Of a DNA stretch of 64,000 bases, positions 46,480 through 58,127 are shown piece by piece. Both the position numbers and the translations under genes were made by a program. Source of the DNA: Pseudisothecium myosuroides (Eukaryota; Streptophyta; Bryopsida; Hypnales; Lembophyllaceae); NCBI GenBank assembly GCA_951799445.1, contig OX637293.1:26226001-26290000 (forward strand), in the 5' to 3' direction. The notes below the pieces were generated by a model. It ran no database searches. It worked only from the letters and a program-made list of their open reading frames with translations, and was not told the origin of the DNA. The first letter of the stretch is position 1. Every line of letters starts with the position of its first letter.

Positions 46480-48150
46480 CTTTGATGAGAACTTCCAACA
46501 ATGATGGAAGTCGTGCTAATTTTTGCAATGTGAACTGCTTGCGAAGCATCCTCGATCAGATTTGTATTTTGGGAGCTGTTTGATTAAATTCTCTCTGCTA
46601 ATTTCTGTGACCGCAGTGGTTGATGGGATGAGTTAGTATCATCACCAGGCAAATTTTAAGGTTATGAAATACAAAGGTACAGACAGCCGCTGGTCTCTCC
46701 ATTAATATTTCAATTTTGAACATAAATTCAATTTATTTCTTTGATCCAAGAACTCTTCTTTTACTCACATAAGATGCACTAAGTAGTGAAAAATAGGCTG
46801 CCAAATGATTAGTGTTATCTTCTTAGATGTTTGATGACATACAATACGCCTCCTTCATGGTATCCAGATCATAGCAAGCAACTAAATGGGCACGACAAAT
46901 AAGATAGCACACAACACACGGATAAGATGCATCAAATCATCCATACCTTAAGTTTGGTTGTTTGTTTTGTTTTGTTTGTTTGCTTGTTATGTTGAAATCT
47001 CCTGGACTATGCGTCCTCCAATCACAGGTTAGGTATGGTTAGAAAGCACTCGGCGAGGAGGGGTGCATGGGCTTGGTTTCATGGCGTTTGGACTTACAAT
47101 GGAAAATTTATAGATTTTTGAGTTATTTTTGGTTCTAAATTCTTTTTTAAAATAATTTTACTTTTATCTTGGTTGTGGCAACGTCACAAGGCACACTACA
47201 CTAATGATGGGAAATTTTTGTTACCTACACTAATTGATTTTAAAATGTTATAACTTATGATTCTTCATGAATATATTTTTACCAAGAGCATAGGTATTGA
47301 TATGTTCCAAAGTTGCGGTTGTTAATGAATGTAGTTGGTAAAAATATTCATCAAGAGTAGAAATTTATAGCATTTTGAAAGCAATTAGTGTGGGTAACAC
47401 TATATACCATCATTAATGTAGTCATTACCTTAAGTAAGTTTGTTTTGTTTGATACGCTATGATCTAAGTAACCGTGGGGCATCCGGTGGCGTTTCCGGTA
47501 TTGCTGGAAAGCTCTTGGCAAGGAGGGGTGCATGGCCGCTAGTCTGAAATTGCTAGAAAGCACTTGGCAAGGAGGGGTGCACGGGCTTTGTTTCGTGGCA
47601 TTTGGACCTACGGCATAAAAATTATTGAATTTCAAATTTTTATGAATTTAAAAATTGAATTAAATTATCTACGGAGTATTATTTTGGAAAAAACATAACT
47701 TTTAGGCCATAAGCTCAAATGCCACAAAACAAGCCCTTGCACTCCTTCGTTTATAGAGCTTTCTATTCATGCTAATTTTGTGGCGTTTGGACTTACGATG
47801 TGAAATTTTTGAATTTAAAAAATTAAAAAATTGAATAAAATTTCACATATTTTGGAAAAACCATAACTTTCACATCACATGTCCAAACGTCACAAAACAA
47901 AGTATTTGCACTCCTTTGTGCATAAAGCTTTTTATTTGTACCCAAAACGCAACCTCTCGCACTATAGTGTAAAAGTTATTGAATTTCAAATTATTAATGA
48001 ATTAAAATATTATTTGCACTTTTTATTTTGATTGTGACAATAGCACAGGGCACACTAGTCTGAGTGATATCTTATAGGAAACCTGGGGTGATTGCTCTTA
48101 ATATTGCCTAAATAAGCATTTGACTTTGGTTTAATATTGTAGTGTTGTTG
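46480..48150. repeat. Cluster of direct and inverted short repeats
   Basis: The motif AAGCAC/TTTGGCAAGGAGGGGTGCA, usually followed by a CGTGGCNTTTGGAC-type block, appears at about 47043, 47507 and 47553. It appears in reverse orientation near 47703-47765 and 47870-47935. Inverted units of about 100 bases lie back to back. No gene was recognised in the rest of the interval. Confidence 0.5.
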
Positions 48151-48154
48151 TGGA

Positions 48155-48947
48155 CGTTGAAGGTCAAAATGGATAAGTTCTTATGACCTCAATTTTTGGT
48201 GAAACTTTTTAAAACTTCTTTATAAGATAAAAAAACTAATTTGCTCATTGTGAATATAATTTTTATTTTAGTTGGTGTTTGGGAGCAAAAGTTTTAGTAC
48301 AAAAAGCCTAGAATTGAACTTGGTGGGCAGTGCAAAAAAATTACAAAAAGTCAATAATTTTTTTTTAAATCTTAAAATATTAGATTTTTGTTTATATGTG
48401 AAGCTTTAATTCATTCTATTTGGACTACTAATGAGAAAGTTAAGGACAATCTTGTTTTTCACGCAATCTAAGCATCTTCTTGAAAAAATAACTTATAGAA
48501 TTCATATTTGAATGCAACTTTCACAATTTTTCAAAAGAAATTGTTTGATAAGGTTAAGTTTGCTTGCTAAAACAATCTCACCATTGTAATTATTTTGAAG
48601 AATGAAAATCAAGTTGTTGTTTGTTTTTTCAAATTCTTAGACTATCAACTTAATTCTTCAACACAATTTTTTTTTAATTTAAAGTCTGTAGTGCAAAAAA
48701 TTCCACAAATGGATGTCAAAGTCATCTGAAATTGGAGGCCATCATCATTCAAAAAAAAATCCAACTTTGAATGCTAATATCTTCCAATTTGTATAGTCCA
48801 ACTTCATGAAAATTTTACCACATAATTTGAGACAAGTGAAGTACATATAAGATCCTATAATTAGATTCTATTTTTTTGGATGAACACAACAATCTGATAG
48901 TTTTGAGTGATTTTTGACAAAAAAAAATGGCCTTGGAACTTTAGAGG
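48155..48947 (+). mobile_element. Diverged copy of the TTAA element family
   Basis: The body follows copies 2 and 3 (GTGTTTGGGAGCAAAAG, TGAGAAAGTTAAGGACAATC, AACAATCTCACCATTG). It ends ATGGCCTTGGAACTTTAGAGG, directly followed by TTAA at 48948-48951. The left end is eroded. Confidence 0.6.
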
Positions 48948-48951
48948 TTAA

Positions 48952-51900
48952 TTTCTTGGAAGAAGTGGAGGTAGTGGAGAAAGCATGGATACATTTTTGC
49001 TTATTGAAGCCCCTTATTTATTTTTATAAGGGGAGATTCTTAAAAGTGGCAAAAGGAATCTGTAGAATGATTGTAGGCCATCATGTCCTAGCCAAAATTT
49101 GCGAGCATAGGCATTTTCCTTTTACAAAAAAAATTCTCCAAATTTAAATTACTATTAGAGGGCAAGTCATCCACATCAGTAGCTGGGCAATTTCTCCGAG
49201 AAGGACAAAAATGAAGCATTTACACTTTGCAATGGAGTGACGAAAATAGAAGTTGACTTCAAGTAGTTTATAAGGTCACAAGTACATATTGAAGGAGCAA
49301 TGCTATTTTTTGAGTGTGCAAGTATAAGCCTATGAACATTGAGCGGGGATTATGTGAGCATTGAGCTCAAAAATTTGAAGAAGCATTAGAAAGTTCAATA
49401 ATATATTTTTAAAAATCTATCTAAAATTTTTGGTCAAATTTTAGTATTTTAGTAAATTTTAGTACCTATTATTGTGGACCTATTACCATGGTTATGTACA
49501 GTTTGGATGAAAATTCTAATTTTCAATACTATTTAGAATTTTTGAAGCATACATTACAAAGATCTATGAAGAACTCAATTGATGTGAAAGATGACTAGTG
49601 ATAAAAATAAGGTTATATAAAATATTCCATCAAATTATAATATTTGTTCCAAATAGGAATCAATGCTTCTAAAGCTAAATGTGTTAGTTTGTAGAAGTAA
49701 CGAGATAAGTAATCAAAATGTTTGCAATTAACGTACTAATGATGTTCACCAATTGCTGAGATGACCAAGTAAACAAAATTGGGATAGGTGCACTTTGAGT
49801 ACATGCCAAATGTAATCCGATAAACCTTTTGTTTGGGCTCAATTCTAGATTGAGGGAAAATACGGTTCCGAGTTTGCGAAAAGGGAACATAGTTATTCCC
49901 AAGATTGTCCGTTTGACAATACTAGCACTCTCCCATTTATTGCAATGCTATGTAGTAGGAGCATTTGCAATACATCAAATGGGCTTGTTCCTTGGGTCAT
50001 TGGATAGGTGTCCGAATGCAAAGGGCTAGGCTCTTGGATCTGAAAGCCAGCCTCTTGCAACAAAAGTATTTCATGGCAAGTGAAACCGGTACCTATCAAT
50101 AGTGGTATTTGGAGTCAATCAATTACCCAAGCACGTTGAGAGCCTCGAATATTTCGTGGAATATCATCAAAACAGAATCAAAAAATATCTCACTATATCT
50201 TTATTTCCGCCATATTGTTTATTTTTGCTACAGTATGTTAGAGCTAGAGTGCCTTTAGATCCCTTTGCAATTCAGGCAACAGAGTAGAATGATAGATTTC
50301 TGATCTTTGTTGTCGGGCATGACATTTGCAGCTCAACTTGTAGGAAATTCTTACAATATGCCATTCTGAAGTGTTACAATCATTCTCTAACATAGTTGTG
50401 ACATGTGGTATGTGCCTAAAGTTAGCGGGTTTTGCTTGCTTGATGGCCTCTATGGGTGTAAGTGTGGATTGTGTCTATACTTGTGGTTGAGAGAAGTTGA
50501 CCTTACCCAATTGATAGGAGTCACCATCCGACCCAATGGGAAGGTCTAGCTTGCACTTACTGCTACCAAACACCTCTTCATCCCTCTTCATCCTTCAAAT
50601 GCGGAATACGTGTTGCAAGATCAATCGCTCTTAAATGATCAATCATTCATTCAATGCCTGTGTGATCTTTTTCAAGTTGCCACTACGTCTAACACCTCTT
50701 ATTTTCAGCTCCTCTTTGGATTGCCCTCACCTTGATGCTTTGCCGTTCAAGAATGCTCAATAATTTGTCATTTGCATGAAGGCTTGAATGTAGTCATCAA
50801 AACTGGAGGCAAACAAATCATTATATCGATTACCCAACTGCTACAACCATATGTTATAGATTACTTCAAATAAATTACATTAGACGTCATTGTTGACATA
50901 AAAACAAGGGCCATTACATTTGATGCAAGATTCAACATCACCTAAAATCCTTCAACTTAAACATCAATTGTTATATTAAATGCCACCTAAAACAAGATCT
51001 TTTTATAGTGTTTCCATGCCATTTCATCTCATGCCATTATTCAATAATCCCACATGATGCATTGAACTTGTATGTTTTGGATTGCATATTACAAACAATG
51101 ATTGTCATAAACTTTTTGCTCTTGTGTCATACATGTGGCAGGCCATGGTTGTCCAATCCTTCATGTGTTTGACATGGTCAAACTTGAGCCATGCATTCTC
51201 TAAATCTTCTCCAAATTGCATGCACTTGACAAGTGGACTTCATTGCGAGGTCCTTCTACCAACATTTTAAAAAAAGTATACATTTTTTATTCTTTGTCCG
51301 AGGAAGATGTTGTCATGAATGTATTCAAATTTTAAATTTTGTTTCATTTTCATGATACTATCTATGACCCCATCTTTGTTAGTGCTACAAAAAGAAAAAG
51401 AATGTTGTGTATATTGGAAGAACTAAGTATTAGGAACCAGTCCATGATATCCTTGAGTAACTTCCCTAACAACATCTCCTTGACCTTGTTCATTAGGTTA
51501 CAAATAAATAAGCTTTTTTATTTGAAACTTGCTTTTTTATTATATGCCTCTAGCTTTACATAATCTCTTGGGATAGAGGAAAGTCATCCCATTCCTTGCC
51601 AAGTGATCCCTAGAGCACTTCATATAGGTTTCAAATGAATGAGCTTGTTCAAGTGAAATTATATTTTCTTTGATCAAGAGCACAAGGACCTCTCAGAGCT
51701 GATAGATGTAGGCAACACTTATGTAGTGATCTATAGCTAGTATGACTGTATCTCAAATTATTAAAGCCTTTGGATTCAAGGCCTCAGGGCCAATGGAAGT
51801 AGCTTTCCCTTGAGTCTTGATCTCCAACTCTGTTGTTTGCATTCGATTTTTTTAATTTTTTGAGATTGGGATTCGATTTGGTTTGCTTGTTCAACTTGGA

Positions 51901-51967
51901 TGTTTATTTGTTTGATCACGTGACCATGGATTTGTAGAGCTCTTGGGGCCAATGGGAGAAGCTTTAT
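48952..51967. other. Repeat-like DNA, no gene recognised
   Basis: Several short frames (plus strand 48914-49147 and 49829-50029; minus strand 49902-49684) have protein-like composition but no motif I can name. The stretch may contain old retroelement coding sequence. No LTRs, tRNA or complete transposon ends were found. Confidence 0.35.
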
Positions 51968-52816
51968 AGGTGATTGCAAGAAATGCTTGTACAATTTGTT
52001 GCGTTTTTTATTTTGAGCCTTTTAATACTTTTTGTACTATGAGTCACCTTCAATATTATTGAGGCAATAGAACATGAAATTTGGACAATTGATTGGATTT
52101 TAGATCTACCATTTTGACAACATGTGATGTTCATGATTGGATGACAAGGATAAATGGCAATATATGGTTTACCACAAAAATAGTCTTTTGATTATCAAAT
52201 TGGAGGTGTTACGGCCCCTCCTAATACTATTGAATCTTTTTGTGTACCTTAAAATACTATTTTCAGCCACAGGCTGGAATTTATGCTAGAAAATGAGACT
52301 TTTACATTTCTAATTTTTAAAATGAGAAAATGCACTTTGAAATTTATTTTAAAAGTGGCCATTTTTGCCAACTTAGAACAAAGAAGGAAGCTCAAAGCTA
52401 AAACTAAAAAACCATTTTTATTTCAACATAACTTCAACTTGAATATAGTGCACTGTAGGCCAATGCAAAACACACTTGGAACATGTTTTTGGAAATCCCT
52501 CTTCTAAAAAGGTGTATTTCTATCAGAAGTGCTAGTTTGTCAAATCTGACAATATAACTCTTTAAAAAAGGTACTTGACAGTACTAAAAACCATCAAAAT
52601 CATATGCGTGACATATATTCAAAATTCAATCTCACCTATTCAATTAATTTTGAAAAAATTGAAATAATTCAAGTACATTTTCTATTACTATAGGAAGCTT
52701 ACTTCTAGATTTCATTTTCTTTCAATCATTTTTGTGATACTTATGGTACAAAACAACTTCTTCACATTTATTGAATGTGTGACGGAAAAGAGGATAGATA
52801 TTTCTTGCAATCACCC
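51968..52816. mobile_element. Element of the 4-bp-TSD family, TSD TTAT
   Basis: An 849-bp element with ends AGGTGATTGCAAGAAATGCT and ATTTCTTGCAATCACCC. It is flanked by TTAT on both sides (51964-51967 and 52817-52820). It is non-coding and lies just upstream of the piggyBac transposase remains. Confidence 0.75.
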
Positions 52817-52899
52817 TTATGGACGTGACTTTGAGTTTTTATATAAGCTTTGGATTGGTGGAGATTAGTTTAGAAAGGATTGAGATTGTTACACCAAAT

Positions 52900-54295
52900 T
52901 TTCATTCATTCAACTATTTTTATTGTTTGGGCCCTATATTATTTTGTAGAAGATTGTGATGGAAACTAACCAATATGCAACTACATCAAATGAAGATGGG
53001 GGGACTCTAGGAGGACGGAAATGGGTGCCTATAAATGTGACAAGATTGAAGGCATATATGGTGGTGTGCATGTTCATTGTGTTGAAGAGACAATCAAATT
53101 TGAAGACATGTTGGGTGAAAAAACGTTAATTTTTCATTGTCCTCAAATTTCTCATGCTAGGTTCGAAGGTATCATTAGATGTCTTCATGTTTGTTAGTGA
53201 CATAAGGGATAGTTTCAAAAGCAATTGGACATTTGAAAAATACCTCAAAATAGATGAGATGGTGATTAGGTATGAAGGGTCCTATTTTTTTGCTAGACAA
53301 TAACATGCCTAAGAAGCTTCCAAAATGGGACATCAAGTTATGGTGTCTTGCGGATTCAAAATCTAAGTATATGTTCAATTTTGATATTTATTGCACATGG
53401 AGCAAATCCAAATGTAGCACCAAAAAAAATTTTGGTAGTACATCATAAAGAGCCTTGATTGACACACAACATGGTCATGGATTTGGTGCAAGGTTTTAAG
53501 AATAAGGAACATGTTCTTGTCACTCACAACTTTTCTAGTGTAGACTTATCCACAGACTTGGTCATATTCTACATTTATGCTATAGGAACAATGTAACTTA
53601 ATAGCATACTAGGTTTACTTTTGGAATTGAAGACATTAAAGAATTGGAATAATTCTCCACAAAGAACATTGGAATGAAAAATGTATGAAAATAGGAGCAT
53701 TAGCTATGTCTAATGGAAGGACAAATGCTTTGAGTTCCTAATTTCCACTCATACATTACCTATAGGTTTTCCTTGTGTCCAAGTGCCTACAATGTCTTTT
53801 AGGAATGGAGCCATGAGAGCTTTCATTCTCACTTCTCCCGGTCATTTGAAAAATACCATGCATATATATGACAGGCATCAATGTGGCAGATCAATTGAGG
53901 GCACCCTATTCATGCCAAACTAGATCACCCAAGTAGTGGCACCGAGTGTTTTCTTTCCTAACCACGGTAGTGAATATGCATATTTTGTACAAAGGTCTTG
54001 TGCAGGTACCTCACCGTGAAAGACTTCCAATGACGCATCTACAATTCAAGACAAATTTGTGTGATGCCATACTACAAATTCGGAGGGGGCACAATTTGGA
54101 AATAGAGGAGGAAGAAGAACATGAAGTTGCATACACCGTGCTTATGAGGTTCGTGGGGACTTAAATTATAGCTTCTATTGTCATGCATACAATAGGACAA
54201 TTATATATTTGTCTAAATCATGGATGCTTTGAGGAATTCCACTTTGGGCCCCACAATTGTTTAGGGAGGCGTCATGGATGTTGCGCAACCCTTTG
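52900..54295 (+). pseudogene. Decayed piggyBac-type transposase (DDE_Tnp_1_7)
   Basis: Shifting among the three plus frames recovers the order of a piggyBac transposase: VMETNQYATTSNEDG, then KWVPINVTRLKAYMVVCMF (about 53015-53075), the first catalytic aspartate in KIDEMVIRYEG (codon 53253-53255), LWCLADSKSKYMFNFDIYC, then HNFSSVDLS and IFYIYAIGTM. The third aspartate is in NVADQLRAPYSCQTRS (53889-53891), then WHRVFSFLTTVVNMHILYK (54.0 kb) and a cysteine/histidine-rich tail (FYCHAYNRT, then GCFEEFHFGPHNC). At the second catalytic position histidine (codon 53525-53527) replaces aspartate. There are many stops and frameshifts, so it is inactive. The family cuts and pastes DNA at TTAA sites. TTAA-flanked non-autonomous elements lie elsewhere in the window. 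No terminal repeats of its own were found. Confidence 0.75.
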
Positions 54296-54299
54296 AAAG

Positions 54300-55878
54300 C
54301 ATATTCATTCTAAACACTATCCTTTCTTACTTGCATTTTTATTAAATTATTTTTTTGTGGAGAGGGGTTGTAGTAATTACTCGGAAGTTCTAGGTTCAAT
54401 CCATTAGGCAATTTTTTGCCCATTTGAAATAACTATATTATTATTTTTTAAATAAAACACTTGTAATTCTATATATGCACTAGCCTTCTATAAGACTTAT
54501 CATAGTCTGTATAAAGGCCTAGAAAAAATCCCTTAATTTCAAATTTCAAATTAAAAAATTATTGCTATGCCTAAATCCTCAATTCTATACTGAACAAGCT
54601 AAGTCAAAACCCAATTAGTTCTAGTTTAAGCTCTAGTCAAAGCCCATCACATGTTCAACAGGCAAAATTGCAACCCAATCAAGCTCCAGTTCATTTTGTT
54701 GTAAACAAAAAGCTACGTCTACAACAAGCCTAAACATAGAAGCCATAAGGAGATGGGATAGACAAGACAACGGCAGAAGAAGGGTGGGAGAAGGTAAATC
54801 CACCATGTGGCACTCTAAACCGCTCCATATTTGAAGCTTGCCCAATGTTCCCCTCCAACCCAAATTCAATCTTGCCCCCCTAATCTTTAGACTTCAGATT
54901 TTTTATCATCAAAAAAATTGTTTTAGAAAAGAGCTTGGACGAGGTTTCCACAAGGGTTGCTATTATGTGAGCCTAAGAGTGTGAGCCCATGAGCTTAGAA
55001 GACTACACATCTATGTTGTAGGTGTCTATATTATAGGAATCTTCAATGATTATAGTATAAATATGTTATAGATACATGTATTATAGGTGTTTATATTATA
55101 ATCACCTTCAATGGTTGTAGGATATCTACTTATATATATTCAAGGCTCACATGCTCACATACTAGCATTGGTTGAGGTCTCCACCATTCGGTTTTTGTTT
55201 AAAAATTTCTATAAAGAAAATATGAAATTCTTAAAATCAATCCACATTAGGCTTTTTTAGCAACCTTGTCAATATGTTTAAAAAATTTCAGATCATTTGG
55301 AATTGTACAACATATGTAGCCTACTTAGCTCAAAGAATGAATCCAAAGACATACCATCTACGTAGACTTCTTTTTTTATACAAATGTGACATTCTGAAGT
55401 GCAACTGCCCACTTTTTGGTAAGACTAAATGAAAGATTTTTGTCAATTCAAACCCTAATCTTAGGGAATTTGGTACTTGTAGTACAAATGGCAATTTTGG
55501 ATTGTTTTAGGTGAAAACATAGTTAAAGAACTTTAGTGGTTGGTGGACTATTGATTCTCTAGATTTCAGTTTCATGACCAAGCTATGTGATAGTTTCAAT
55601 GGCATGTGGAGCTTCCACTTTCAAAATTCATAGTCATTATGTAGCTTGTCTACAAAACTATAATTTTTTTTGAAAAAATTCATGATTTTCAATTGCTACT
55701 ACAAAAGAAAATTTTGAAAAAAGGAGTTTGCCACCACCCTATGAGAAGGTCAGATTTAGACATAAATTAAATATTTTTTGGAATGAATGAATGTTTGGAA
55801 TATCACAAATGAAATGTCCAAAATGTTATAGAAATTTTTCATCTATATTGTTTGAATTTTTGAATATTTCTGAAAGCC
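54300..55878. other. AT-rich spacer
   Basis: No gene recognised. Short near-repeats (ATTATAGGTGTCTATATTATAG-like phrases near 55015-55110) suggest a minor tandem structure. Confidence 0.35.
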
Positions 55879-55882
55879 TTAA

Positions 55883-56796
55883 CTCCTAAAGGACCGTTGT
55901 CCCTTCAGGGGACAAATGCGTTTTCAAGTAGGTACCTACAAGCTGAAATTTTTTCGTGATTTTTTTAAACTTTTTTTTGAAGATAGAAAAATTGATGAGC
56001 TTTGTAGAAATATATTTTTTTTCACAATTAGTGCCCGAGAACAACAGTTATGACCAAATAAGCTCAAAACAAGGGACAGGGGGCAACTCGGGCAGCACAA
56101 AAAAATTTGCAAAAATTTGAATTTTTTTAAATATTTTTTTCTCATAGATTATATTTTTGTCTATTTGGAAAGCTTTGATTCATTTCATTTGGATTTGTTA
56201 TGAGAAAGTTATGGACATTTTTGTTTTTCGGGCAATTAGAGCATCTTCTTGAAAAAAATAACTTGTAGAATATGCAATTTTTCTAATTTTTCTAATTTTT
56301 TTTTGCATGGTTTAACTTACTTGCTAGAACAATCTCACCATTGGGATTAGTGCATTTTAATTCCATCTAAAATATATGAATATTTTAGATTTTCCTTCTA
56401 TCTCGTACCTACTTCTACTTAACAATTTTTTAAAGAATGATAGTTAAGTTTTTTTGAAATTTTTTTTCCTAGACTCTCAACTCAATTCTCCACTATAAAG
56501 ATTTAAAGCTCAAAACTTTGTAGTGCAAAAATTTTAAGTTAAAAATGTTTAAAGTCAAAAAATCTAGTCCCGCAATGTACTGGAAAACTTGCTTTTTTTC
56601 ACTCTAAATGCAGATATCTTATATTCTTTGCGGTCAAAAATTCTAAAAGAAATTCCATACATTTTTATACTAGTTAGGTGTAAGATCCTATGGTTAGATG
56701 TGCAAAAAAAACATTTTTCAAATTTTTTACTCTTTGCTATAGAAATGGCAGTTTTGAGTGTTTTTTGGCAAAAAAAAGGCCTTGGTCCTTCCGGGG
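55883..56796 (+). mobile_element. TTAA-flanked non-autonomous element, copy 3 (piggyBac-like)
   Basis: A 914-bp element with TTAA on both sides (55879-55882 and 56797-56800). Its ends are CTCCTAAAGGACC and GGTCCTTCCGGGG. It is colinear with copy 2 at 9.9 kb and lies alone, which shows that the single ~0.93 kb unit, not the inverted pair, is the mobile unit. Confidence 0.85.
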
Positions 56797-56800
56797 TTAA

Positions 56801-58127
56801 GCCCAGCATGACACATTTTGTCAAACAAGAAAACCTAAAAGTTACCAAATACAAAAAATTTGGGCACTCAATTGCCGAAACCGTAATACCAGTAGTTCTA
56901 GAAATACCAATAGTTCTAGATGCCGAAACCTTCCCGTACAGTATGCTGAATTGCTTTGTTGTTGTTTTTTGCAGTTTTGGGTGTTTCCACCTTGTAAGGA
57001 AACTTTCCCATTGGCTAAGATCTTGGAAATGGTCCAGCTTGACCAATCAGTCTGATTGGCTGATAAGAGCACTCAGAATTTTATTTTATTTCCTTGGCTT
57101 CGTACAATTGTACCTTTTTTCCCCGCTTTCAGAATTCAGAGGGAAGATAGCTGTACCAAGGGCAATACTTAGTGCAGCAGACCAGCAGTTGTTCGAAACA
57201 GGTCGGTGCACAGGTTCCCACAAAGCTTATTCAGACCATTACAGGTGCACTTACCTTACTGCAGCATTTGTTCCAAAACAGGTCAATGTAAGGTATCAGT
57301 GTCCTCATTGGCAAAATTTAATCGACAAGTTCTAACAATAAGAGAAATTCCAAATCTTTGTTAGTTTAAGCACCAATAAAATGACCCAAATACAGAATAT
57401 TTTAGATCGGTATGAGAGCTGCAACACCCTACTCAAACTGCAAGCTCCTGGATATGTACCCAGATCTAGGTATGAAAACTGTGCTGTACTGTACAGCATG
57501 ACATTGAGGAACAAAACCTCATAAATCCAACCCAAGAGCAGTTAATTTCCAACAGAAACTATAATTTGAAACTTCCCAGCAATGATTGTGAGGTGATGCA
57601 TGTCGAACACATGAGACATAATGATACTATCACTGACAAGCCAAACCGGTCGCAAGTGAGTATTTATTCTGAACATAATTGTATCTTGTCAATGATGTAG
57701 CTGAAGCACTTTGTAGTCTCGATCAATAGAAGTAGCTACCTCTGTTTTCTAAAAGGGGGGGAAAGGAAGGGCGAGGGGGAGGGAAAAAAAAAAAGAGTAG
57801 AAAATTACAAAGGGTAATATCCTATCAGGGACTATACCGGAAAAGGGGAAGTGCTGTAAAAGGGGGAGGTTGAACGATTTTACAGGCTTACGTCTGTGTC
57901 AAGTGGACTCTCGCTCTCTCTCTGTCATGAGGTTCCATCCTCCAAAATGTTTTCTAGCTGTTCTACTACTTCCCTAACGAAAGAGTGTGACCCATGTACC
58001 TGTATTTTACCACAAAAACACAGAAAATTATATTCCACAAGGGAAGCTCATCATCTTTTCTGTCTACCAAGCACAATTTCATAACGATAGCTGCTGCTGT
58101 GTCACCACCCAGTCCTGGCAGGTCCTC
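56801..58127. other. 3' side of the DCD gene, spacer
   Basis: Probably holds the 3' untranslated region of the minus-strand DCD gene near 57.5-58.1 kb. A plus-strand stretch at 57.1-57.3 kb looks exon-like in composition but has no recognisable content. A CT-rich tract lies near 57904-57925. Confidence 0.35.

Noticed and set aside
56564..57335. 248-residue plus-strand and 160-residue minus-strand frames
   Set aside because: They run through the right end of TTAA element copy 3 and beyond. The protein has no recognisable motif and is biased by AT-rich repeats.
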